39,051 bases of DNA from Veillonella absiana (GTDB taxonomy: Bacteria; Bacillota; Negativicutes; Veillonellales; Veillonellaceae): the NCBI RefSeq assembly GCF_032970905.1, contig NZ_JAWJZA010000018.1. One strand, 5' to 3'. Made by a program: the position numbers and the translations under genes. Shown one piece after another: positions 1 through 6,162 of this stretch (within the stretch, counting starts at the first letter, position 1; each line of letters starts with the position of its first letter). Under the pieces are notes generated by a model. That model was not told where the DNA came from, searched no databases, and saw only the letters and a program-made list of their open reading frames with translations.

Positions 1-140
1 TAATCTTGGAATTCAGCTTGACCTTTTTCAGCCAATACTTTTGTGATTGCTGCAGTTAATGTAGTTTTACCATGGTCAACGTGACCGATAGTACCAATGT
101 TAACATGTGGTTTAGTACGTTCGAATTTTGCTTTTGCCAT
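1..140 (-). CDS. tuf: Elongation factor Tu, N-terminal part (cut by window edge)
   Basis: Translating the minus strand from the ATG at 140 gives MAKAKFERTKPHVNIGTIGH followed by VDHGKTTLTAAITKVLAEKG, the N-terminus of EF-Tu including the G1 P-loop (GHVDHGKT). EF-Tu is the cytoplasmic GTPase that delivers aminoacyl-tRNA to the ribosome. The start is fixed by an AGGAGGC ribosome binding site (complement of 153-159). Only about 46 codons lie in the window. It follows a five-tRNA operon on the same strand, an arrangement also known from the E. coli tufB locus. Two terminator-like hairpins lie between the tRNAs and tuf, so tuf probably also has its own promoter in 141-400, although I found no clear -35/-10 pair there. 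Confidence 0.96.
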   Translation of the reverse strand, partial: MAKAKFERTKPHVNIGTIGHVDHGKTTLTAAITKVLAEKGQAEFQD

Positions 141-176
141 TTTAAGTAAATAGCCTCCTTCATGAAAACAAAAATA

Positions 177-242
177 CTTTTATATACACCATTATAATAT
201 AAAACAAAACTTTTATATACACCATTATAATATAAAACAAAA
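177..242. repeat. Perfect 33-bp tandem duplication upstream of tuf
   Basis: Positions 177-209 and 210-242 are identical, head-to-tail 33-bp copies in the tuf leader. Each copy contains TATAAT on the minus strand, so the duplication doubles a possible -10 element, but neither copy has a good -35 at 16-18 bp. The distal end touches the inverted repeat at 242-282. Confidence 0.9.
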
Positions 243-282
243 GAGAATAAAAATATTTATGGAAAAAATATTTTTATTCTCT
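242..282 (-). terminator. Perfect 17-bp inverted repeat, terminator-like, between tRNA operon and tuf
   Basis: Arms 242-258 and 266-282 are perfectly complementary, separated by a 7-nt loop. Read on the minus strand the stem is followed by TTTTGTTTTAT, as in an intrinsic terminator. The stem is almost all A-T, which is unusual for a terminator, so it may instead be a leader structure or an operator-like palindrome for tuf. Confidence 0.5.
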
Positions 283-400
283 GCTAGTTTTACAAGGTCT
301 ATACAATTCATAGAAAATAACTATATATAATACCCTATATATAATTATACATTCTACTATAAATAGTAAGCGCTAAGTAACGAGATAGAGCCTCTACCAC

Positions 401-430
401 AAATAAAAAGATCCTCCCTAAATAGGAAGG
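401..430 (-). terminator. Terminator of the tRNA-Thr/Tyr/fMet/Thr/Met operon
   Basis: On the minus strand CCTTCC, a short ATTTA-containing loop and GGGAGG form a 6-bp stem (one G-U pair) directly after tRNA-Met, followed by ATCTTTTTATTTG. This is a small intrinsic terminator. Confidence 0.6.
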
Positions 431-434
431 TATA

Positions 435-511
435 TGGTGGCGGCACACGGATTTGAACCGCGGACACACCGGGTATGAACCGATTGCTCTAGCCAACTGA
501 GCTATGCCGCC
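435..511 (-). tRNA. tRNA-Met (CAT), elongator type
   Basis: The minus strand folds as a complete cloverleaf with acceptor GGCGGCA/TGCCGCC, anticodon stem ATCGG/CCGGT around a loop carrying CAT, and an encoded CCA (435-437). It lacks the three G:C pairs of initiator tRNA, so it is read as elongator Met. A CAT-anticodon tRNA-Ile modified to lysidine cannot be fully excluded by eye. It is the last gene of the five-tRNA operon. Confidence 0.9.
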
Positions 512-518
512 ATGTTTA

Positions 519-594
519 TGGAGCTAGTGACCGGGATTGAACCGGTGACCTTATCCTTACCAAGGATACGCTCTGCCGACTGAGCTACACCAGC
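519..594 (-). tRNA. tRNA-Thr (GGT)
   Basis: Acceptor GCTGGTG pairs with CACTAGC (one G-U pair). The anticodon arm TATCC/GGATA encloses GGT, and CCA is encoded at 519-521. It is the fourth gene of the operon, and its position relative to tuf matches thrT in the E. coli tufB operon. Confidence 0.95.
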
Positions 595-623
595 GCGTTC
601 AGGACACTAACTATGTTTACTTA

Positions 624-699
<76 letters not shown>

Positions 700-705
700 A
701 TGAAA

Positions 706-790
<85 letters not shown>

Positions 791-798
791 AAATAAAA

Positions 799-874
799 TG
801 GAGCTGGCGATAGGAATTGAACCCACAACCTGCTGATTACAAGTCAGCTGCTCTACCAATTGAGCTACGCCAGC
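799..874 (-). tRNA. tRNA-Thr (TGT)
   Basis: Acceptor GCTGGCG/CGCCAGC, anticodon arm CTGACTTGTAATCAG with anticodon TGT, and CCA encoded at 799-801. First gene of the five-tRNA operon, directly behind a consensus promoter. Confidence 0.95.
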
Positions 875-891
875 ATCTTACGACAAAATGT

Positions 892-920
892 ATTATAACA
901 TTTGTCATTTACACTGTCAA
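892..920 (-). promoter_or_regulatory. Consensus sigma-A promoter of the tRNA operon; rest of 875-1184 shows nothing else
   Basis: On the minus strand TTGACA (complement of 915-920) and TATAAT (complement of 892-897) are both perfect and separated by 17 bp. The -10 lies about 18 bp before tRNA-Thr(TGT). This is the strongest promoter in the window. In the rest of the 310-bp gap 875-1184 I see no open frame or structure worth naming. Confidence 0.9.
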
Positions 921-1184
921 CACTTTTTTGAAATATTTTTTCGAGCCCGAGTAAACTCACTTATACATATCTCATGCGCCTTAGTGCTTATTAAATATAT
1001 CATGAAATAAATATCCATGCAAGCTTTTTGTAAAATTTTTTCTATATTTTTTTCAAGTTCTTTCTTAGAACCTTCTTCTAAAGCAGAAAAAACCTATTCG
1101 TAACCTCTTTACCTATTACAAATCCGAAAATAATGCTGAGGCAACACAGTATGCTGTACACCCCAACATTTATTATAGAACAAC

Positions 1185-1233
1185 AAAAAAATAACAGCCC
1201 ACCAATCTCCTAACAGGATAGATGGGCTATTAT
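1185..1233 (-). terminator. Intrinsic terminator of uppP
   Basis: Just after the uppP stop, on the minus strand, AATAGCCCA pairs with GGGCTGTT through a long interrupted stem and is followed by TTATTTTTTT. It ends the uppP transcript before the tRNA operon promoter. Confidence 0.8.
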
Positions 1234-1238
1234 ACTAT

Positions 1239-2033
1239 TTACATATAAAAATACCACGCTGCAATAACGGCCACTACAAATCGATAGTATGCAAAGGAGG
1301 CCAAAGATGATTTATTTAAGAACTTCAAGAACCACACAATGGACGCATAAGCCACTACAAAAGCTGTAACAAATCCAATGGCAAACATCACAAGATCATC
1401 CATACTAAGATCTGATGCTACTTTCAAGAAATCATAGGTACAAGCAATCAACATGATTGGCACCGCCATGATGAATGAAAAATCTGCCGCTGCCTTGCGA
1501 CTCACACCAAGGATTAAACCACCGGCGATGGTAGAACCTGAACGGGAGAACCCTGGCCATAAGGACAACACTTGAAATAAACCGATTTTGAAACATTGCC
1601 AAATCGTTAATTCATCTACATCATCAATGAGTACTCGTTTATTGATTTTCTCTGCAAAGAGCATAAATAAACCACCTACGATGAGACCGATGATAACAGT
1701 GGCAGGGCCAAACAAATATGTTTTAATATAGGAATGCAACAAAAATCCAATCGCCATTGCTGGTAACATACCAGCTACAACATGTGCAACAGACGTTCCC
1801 TTGGGTTTTGCCCAATTCTCGCGTTTTAGCATGGCATGGAACTTATCTTTATAGAAGAAATATACTGCTAAAATAGCACCTAACTGAATGAATACTTCAA
1901 ATACGCTAGCACGAGTACCTTCAAAGTTAAAGTAATTCCCTACAATAATCATATGCCCCGTACTAGAGACAGGTAGAAATTCTGTGGCCCCTTCAACGAT
2001 ACCAAGTATAAGGGCTATAAGATTCTGATCCAT
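1239..2033 (-). CDS. uppP: Undecaprenyl-diphosphatase (UppP/BacA)
   Basis: This 264-aa integral membrane protein regenerates undecaprenyl phosphate from undecaprenyl pyrophosphate, recycling the lipid carrier for peptidoglycan and surface polysaccharide. It shows both family signatures: EGATEFLPVSSTGH near the N-terminus (about residues 14-27, with the catalytic Glu) and PGFSRSGSTIAGG in the second half (Arg-containing active-site loop). It is mostly hydrophobic, with about seven or eight membrane spans. Length is normal for the family. The start is supported by TAGGAG 7-8 nt upstream. It is probably a single-gene transcript with its own terminator; TATAAT on the minus strand (complement of 2100-2105) is a candidate -10. 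Overexpression of homologues gives bacitracin tolerance. Confidence 0.95.
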   Translation of the reverse strand: MDQNLIALILGIVEGATEFLPVSSTGHMIIVGNYFNFEGTRASVFEVFIQLGAILAVYFFYKDKFHAMLKRENWAKPKGTSVAHVVAGMLPAMAIGFLLHSYIKTYLFGPATVIIGLIVGGLFMLFAEKINKRVLIDDVDELTIWQCFKIGLFQVLSLWPGFSRSGSTIAGGLILGVSRKAAADFSFIMAVPIMLIACTYDFLKVASDLSMDDLVMFAIGFVTAFVVAYASIVWFLKFLNKSSLASFAYYRFVVAVIAAWYFYM

Positions 2034-2063
2034 ACAAACTCCTAATTAATCTATGTATAAGTG

Positions 2064-2100
2064 TAAATATGTCCTCCGTCATTGGCGGGGGACATATTTA
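2064..2100. repeat. 15-bp inverted repeat upstream of uppP
   Basis: Arms 2064-2078 and 2086-2100 pair over 15 bp with a single G-U and a 7-nt loop. It lies between the end of the BrxF-like gene (2208) and the start of uppP (2033). On the minus strand it is not followed by a U-tract. It overlaps a possible uppP -10 (complement of 2100-2105), so it could be an operator or a 5'-UTR hairpin as well as a terminator for the upstream operon. Confidence 0.6.
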
Positions 2101-2207
2101 TTATATATCAAAACAATCTCTATGAATATATGAAATCGACGCAAATTCTAGAAACTATGAAATATACATCCCTCATAGTATATCTAAAAATATCGCCTAC
2201 CATACAA

Positions 2208-2672
2208 CTAATCAATTACGATAACATGTTTTGGATTTTGAATTGTTACTTCTGCAAATTTAGGATTATTATTGTGTTCTAAAAATAATTGATCTCCTTC
2301 TACATGACCACGCCAGCCCACAATCAAAGGATGCGCTTTACTTACAGTTTTTAATATTTCTAATGGTTCTAAATTCAAAATTGGTGCAAATAATACATTA
2401 ATCCCATCAAGAAGAACTACTTCGGTATTGCTTCGACTCAATGCTGTACGGATAGTTTCCTCCGCTTTCTGAGGGCGTTCTTCATGAGGTACGAGCAAAA
2501 ATTCCTCTTCAATTAAATGTTTAGCTTCTAAATACTTCCATCCATACTGTTCTGCTAACTCGCGAATAATCAAACTTTTACCAGAACCTGGACCGCCGAC
2601 GATAAACAAAATTCGTTCATCATCATTTTGAATCTCATCCCAACGAGCTTTGACATCTTGTACTGTAACCAT
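2208..2672 (-). CDS. BrxF-like P-loop protein (BREX-3 BrxF family), orphan
   Basis: A 154-aa soluble protein. It has a Walker A motif GGPGSGKS at residues 26-33 and a Walker B-like VVLLD at about 85-89, followed by NVLFAPILNLEPLEIL and a late GWRG segment. This layout (short P-loop protein, LLD-x-I-x-x-LF, hydrophobic strand plus W-x-G near the C-terminus) matches my recollection of BrxF from BREX-3 phage-defence systems. The gene could start 18 nt further upstream, but AAGGAGG sits 8 nt before the ATG at 2672, so that start is preferred. It follows the exported protein by 23 nt and is the last gene of the folD-hypA-hypB group. No brxC, pglX, pglZ or brxH is in the window, so a defence role is inference. 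It could equally be a housekeeping NTPase of the same fold. Confidence 0.65.
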   Translation of the reverse strand: MVTVQDVKARWDEIQNDDERILFIVGGPGSGKSLIIRELAEQYGWKYLEAKHLIEEEFLLVPHEERPQKAEETIRTALSRSNTEVVLLDGINVLFAPILNLEPLEILKTVSKAHPLIVGWRGHVEGDQLFLEHNNNPKFAEVTIQNPKHVIVID

Positions 2673-2695
2673 TTCCTTTGCCTCCTTCATTGCAC

Positions 2696-4084
2696 CTACT
2701 TTAATTGTTTCGTAGGTCTGTCTGACAACATGATGCTCTTAATAAATTGATCCTTCGCATCAAGTGTAAACAATAAGTAACTATTACTTACTAATGGATT
2801 TTTGTATTCATATACCTTCAGCTTACCCTCCGTAGTTTGTTTTTCCTCCACATGAGTAGGCATCCCATATATAAATAGCAATAAATATCTCGTATCACCT
2901 ACCGCTATACCACGACGAGTTGGCGCATAGGCACTGAGAAATACGCGATTGATGAGATGCTTTTTATCAAATCCCACCCCATAATCGGCATAACCAATGA
3001 AATCAGATCCGTACAAGGTTCCTTGAGATTTCCAGTCGCTATCCGCATCATTATTAAAATGCTCATTCAACCGCAAACCACGCAATACAAAATCTGCCTC
3101 TGTAAATTGACCTGGTACATAATCATGCATTTCTACTGCAGGCAAGGCATATCTTGTCCACACGGGGCCATCAATAAAATCAATAGCACTGATTTTGTTA
3201 TCCCCAATGGTGAAAGCTATATACCGTTTCGTTTCTTGTCGAGCCTGTTGTGATTGGCTGTTATATTCAGTATTCTTTATTGATGTCTTATTTTCCTGCT
3301 TACTACTCCATACTTTATGGTCATAACCTGCGTATAGGTATACGTAATTTCCCGCTTTTATGTCTCGCCAAATCGCATTTGGGCTACCATAAGAAAATAT
3401 CAATTCCCCACGAGTATTGCCAATTCCCATTTCTCGATTAGTCTTTTCGGTGCCACCGGTCATATGAATATTTGTAATAGTTCCTGGCTCATAGAAATAT
3501 ACTGCCCCTTCGCCACGCAATTGATGATCTATGAGACGGCTCTCATGAACACCTGAGTAGACAGTAACAGTCATATTCTTTAACGTATAAGACGTAAAAG
3601 TATCATTCGTTTCAACACGTGCAACATCATATTTACTAGGAATGAATATCTCACCTAGACCAATACCATCAACACGAAACTCTTCATCAGTTGATAAAGT
3701 AGGTAAATTAGAAGCAGTAAAGGATTTTCCAATATCCGCCATTGAATTAGGTGACTGATGCACACTAGCATCTACAGATTTATTATGCCAAGACTGAATT
3801 GAATTAGAAAATGCCTCTACAGCTTTTTCTTCTGCTTCCCATTCTTTAGTAGGTACACTTTGCTTTTCTAACCAGATTTCCGGATTAGAAGGCCCCTCAG
3901 CATTGTCCTTATCAGCAATAGTATTCTTAGACACTGCAGAAGAATCGCTACTTTGGCTGCTCTCAGCAGATACACTAGGATTCAACCTAATAACATCTGT
4001 AGCCCATGCCGAACAAGACACCCCCACGAACGACACCGCAAGAGCGGTAAGTACACTATATTTCAACATTCTATGTAGTATCAT
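2696..4084 (-). CDS. Exported protein with two related C-terminal domains, function unknown
   Basis: A 462-aa protein with an N-terminal signal peptide: a basic start, a hydrophobic run of about 15 residues, and a likely cleavage near AWA. A Ser/Asn-rich linker of about 100 residues follows. The rest appears to be a duplicated domain: each half starts with a DGIGLGE/RGLRLNE-like segment and contains a G-I-x-x-G-D/N-T-R-G/Y-x-L-x-F-x-Y-G-x-P motif (GIGNTRGELIFSYGSP in one, GIAVGDTRYLLLFIYGMP in the other). The ATG at 4084 overlaps the hypB stop (TAATG) and has GGAG 8 nt upstream, so translation is probably coupled to hypB; the longer frame starting at 4123 lacks a ribosome binding site. I do not recognise the family. 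A cell-surface or periplasmic role is inferred from the signal peptide only. Confidence 0.75.
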   Translation of the reverse strand: MILHRMLKYSVLTALAVSFVGVSCSAWATDVIRLNPSVSAESSQSSDSSAVSKNTIADKDNAEGPSNPEIWLEKQSVPTKEWEAEEKAVEAFSNSIQSWHNKSVDASVHQSPNSMADIGKSFTASNLPTLSTDEEFRVDGIGLGEIFIPSKYDVARVETNDTFTSYTLKNMTVTVYSGVHESRLIDHQLRGEGAVYFYEPGTITNIHMTGGTEKTNREMGIGNTRGELIFSYGSPNAIWRDIKAGNYVYLYAGYDHKVWSSKQENKTSIKNTEYNSQSQQARQETKRYIAFTIGDNKISAIDFIDGPVWTRYALPAVEMHDYVPGQFTEADFVLRGLRLNEHFNNDADSDWKSQGTLYGSDFIGYADYGVGFDKKHLINRVFLSAYAPTRRGIAVGDTRYLLLFIYGMPTHVEEKQTTEGKLKVYEYKNPLVSNSYLLFTLDAKDQFIKSIMLSDRPTKQLK

Positions 4085-4734
4085 TAGCGACTCTCCAATT
4101 GTGTGCGTAGCCAATTTGTCCATTCTGTTAACCCATCTTTAGCAGTACAGCTAACTTCAAATACATGAGCATTAGGATTCAAATTATGAATATCTGCTAA
4201 AGCCTTATCCTTATCAAATGGAACATAGGGTAACAAATCAATTTTATTAAGCAGTACTGCTTTTGATTCTTTAAATATCAATGGGTATTTTAACGGTTTA
4301 TCTTCACCTTCTGTGACGGATAGCACCGTAACTTTCATAGCCTCGCCAATATCAAATTCTGCAGGACACACTAAGTTACCTACATTCTCGATTATAATCA
4401 TATCTAATTCATCAAGATCCAGATCATCTAGCGCAGATTCAATCATTTGCGCATCCAAATGACATCCTCCAACAGTATTAATTTGCAAAACTGGAATCCC
4501 CAACGCGTGAATTCGCTCCGCATCTTTAGATGTATATAAATCACCTTCAATGACGGCAAGTTTATAATCTTTCACTAAATCTTGTAGTGTAGCCTCTAAC
4601 AAGGATGTTTTCCCCGCCCCTGGAGAACCCATCAAGTTAAATACAAATATATTCTTTTCCTTGAATTTTTGTTGTAGAGCCTCTGCAATAGCATCATTTT
4701 TTGCTAATACATTGGTCATTACTTTTACTTCCAT
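4084..4734 (-). CDS. hypB: Hydrogenase nickel-incorporation GTPase HypB
   Basis: This 216-aa SIMIBI-class GTPase drives nickel insertion into [NiFe]-hydrogenase (and in some species urease) together with HypA. It shows the P-loop GSPGAGKTS at residues 36-44, the GGCHLDA metal-site region, and ENVGNLVCPAEFD, which holds a conserved Cys of the GTPase-domain metal site. The C-terminus has NKIDLLPY (guanine specificity). It lacks the His-rich stretch and the N-terminal CxxCGC high-affinity site seen in other HypB proteins. The start at 4734 is chosen because AAAGGAG lies directly upstream; a start 33 nt earlier is possible but has no such site. hypA lies 117 bp upstream, while the next gene overlaps at TAATG. 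No hydrogenase structural gene is in the window. Confidence 0.93.
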   Translation of the reverse strand: MEVKVMTNVLAKNDAIAEALQQKFKEKNIFVFNLMGSPGAGKTSLLEATLQDLVKDYKLAVIEGDLYTSKDAERIHALGIPVLQINTVGGCHLDAQMIESALDDLDLDELDMIIIENVGNLVCPAEFDIGEAMKVTVLSVTEGEDKPLKYPLIFKESKAVLLNKIDLLPYVPFDKDKALADIHNLNPNAHVFEVSCTAKDGLTEWTNWLRTQLESR

Positions 4735-4851
4735 AGGACTCCTTTCAAATCTATCTTCATATAGCAATAACGTTCATTATATTCCACCGAGCATTACTAC
4801 GAACACTATGAAAACATTGCACGTTTGCCAACCAATACATAGTAGTCCAAT

Positions 4852-5193
4852 TCAATCTATATCTATAGATGTGACCTGTAATTCTCGGCCACCCACTGTT
4901 TGTACCGTATGTCCCCCACAGGACTGACACACAAACACATACTCCTGGACTATAAATTCATGGTCACAATCTAAGCACTGCCCTTTTATAGGAATAGTAT
5001 TAATATTCAGTGTAGCACCTTCAGCAGGTGTATCCTTTGTAATAGCATCAAAACAGAAATGCAATGCATCTGGTTCTACGCCACTCATAAGCCCTAAATT
5101 AAGTTGAATACTGTGAATCACAGTAGCATCATTCTGTTTCATCGTATCAAGGGCAATATCAAGAATCCCTTCAGCGATTGACATTTCGTGCAT
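4852..5193 (-). CDS. hypA: Hydrogenase maturation nickel metallochaperone HypA
   Basis: This 113-aa HypA protein hands nickel to the hydrogenase large subunit with HypB. Starting at 5193 it begins MHEMSIAEGI, giving the essential N-terminal MHE nickel-binding motif. The zinc site is CLDC (C73, C76) plus CQSC (C89, C92). The four upstream residues of the longer frame would bury the MHE motif, and GAGG precedes the chosen ATG. The gene overlaps the 3' end of the folD-like gene by 23 bp, so the two are almost certainly co-transcribed and translationally coupled. hypC-hypF are not in the window. Confidence 0.94.
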   Translation of the reverse strand: MHEMSIAEGILDIALDTMKQNDATVIHSIQLNLGLMSGVEPDALHFCFDAITKDTPAEGATLNINTIPIKGQCLDCDHEFIVQEYVFVCQSCGGHTVQTVGGRELQVTSIDID

Positions 5194-6022
5194 GATACGC
5201 CTCATAAACAGCTTCTAACATCATTGTAGTTGTAACGGATCCAACGCCACCTGGTACAGGGGTAATCGCACCAGCTACGTCTACGGCACTGTCATAATCC
5301 ACATCACCAACAGTTTTGCCATCTAATTCATTAATGCCCACATCAAGAACAACGGCACCAGGTTTTAACATATCACCGGTAATCATGTGAGCACGACCAA
5401 CCGCAGCTATGATAATATCGCCTTGTTTCACAAAACTTTCTAAGTTAGGTGTCTTGGAATGACAAATTGTAACTGTACCGTTTTCTGCTAATGTCATCAA
5501 TGCAATTGGTTTTCCGATGACTTGACTGCGGCCAAGAACAACCACATGTTTTCCTTGAATCGGAATATTGTAATGTTCCAAAATAGCCATGCACGCCTTT
5601 GCCGTACAAGGCGGAAATCCACCTTTTCCAGATACCAACAAACCAGCATTATACATGGTAAGACCATCAATATCCTTAGTGGGATCCATCAACTCAAGGA
5701 TAGTGGCACTTTTAACTTGTTTTGGCATGGGCAGCAATGGCAAAATCCCATTAACAGAATCATCATCATTCAAGGCTTGCATAGCTGCTGCCACTTCGTC
5801 ATGTGTAGCCATTTCAGGCAGTTCTACACGAACAAAATCTAAACCGGCTGCGCGTGCAGTTTTCTCCATGAATGCCGCATACATTTTGGCACCATGGTCC
5901 CCTCCGACGAGAAGAACTGCCATTTTCAAGGTAATCCCTTGCGTTGCCAGGGTTTGTAATTTATCTTGTAGCGCTGCTTTATGCACATCTGCTACAGCTT
6001 TACCTCGTAATTCAATCATCAT
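5171..6022 (-). CDS. folD: FolD-family protein (methylene-THF dehydrogenase/cyclohydrolase homologue) with altered active site
   Basis: The 283-aa protein aligns end to end with FolD, which interconverts 5,10-methylene-THF, 5,10-methenyl-THF and 10-formyl-THF. Family features present: the Y-x(5)-K region (YAAFMEK, residues 48-54), KDIDG (116-120), a PPCTAKA segment in place of PCTPxG, the NADP-site GRSQVIGKP, and ITPVPGGVGSVTT near the end. Two catalytic positions are changed. The residue equivalent to E. coli Lys54 is Met52, and the Gln of the usual QLPLP motif (Gln98) is Leu96 in LLPMP; the Asp (here Asp119) is kept. These residues are needed for the cyclohydrolase step, so this may be dehydrogenase-only or a paralogue. 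Two in-frame starts have GAGG-type sites (6052 and 6022); 6022 gives the usual length. It is first in a group with hypA and hypB. Confidence 0.85.
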   Translation of the reverse strand: MMIELRGKAVADVHKAALQDKLQTLATQGITLKMAVLLVGGDHGAKMYAAFMEKTARAAGLDFVRVELPEMATHDEVAAAMQALNDDDSVNGILPLLPMPKQVKSATILELMDPTKDIDGLTMYNAGLLVSGKGGFPPCTAKACMAILEHYNIPIQGKHVVVLGRSQVIGKPIALMTLAENGTVTICHSKTPNLESFVKQGDIIIAAVGRAHMITGDMLKPGAVVLDVGINELDGKTVGDVDYDSAVDVAGAITPVPGGVGSVTTTMMLEAVYEAYHARNVNR

Positions 6023-6066
6023 TTCCTCTTTATCTCTTTTATAATCAACCATGCTAATCCTCACTG

Positions 6067-6121
6067 TGAAAGATATACTTTACGATGAAAAATAACTTTA
6101 CAATGAAAGATATACTTTCAT
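6067..6121. repeat. Three iterated 18-19-bp repeats upstream of the folD-like gene
   Basis: Three direct copies begin at 6067, 6086 and 6104. The first and third share TGAAAGATATACTTT exactly; the middle reads TGAAAAATAACTTT. Each copy is a partial palindrome (AAAG...CTTT). They sit 45-100 bp before the folD-like start with no gap between copies, as expected for an operator bound by several regulator molecules. Confidence 0.7.
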
Positions 6122-6162
6122 CCTATCAACACAGGTGACGAAAATTATCAATTTTTCATAAT

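Noticed and set aside
2082..2282. 66-codon plus-strand frame between uppP and the BrxF-like gene
   Set aside because: Low-complexity A+T-rich translation, no Shine-Dalgarno sequence, and it overlaps the BrxF-like gene.
5589..6044. 151-codon plus-strand frame
   Set aside because: It lies wholly antisense to the folD-like gene, has no ribosome binding site and shows no protein-like pattern.
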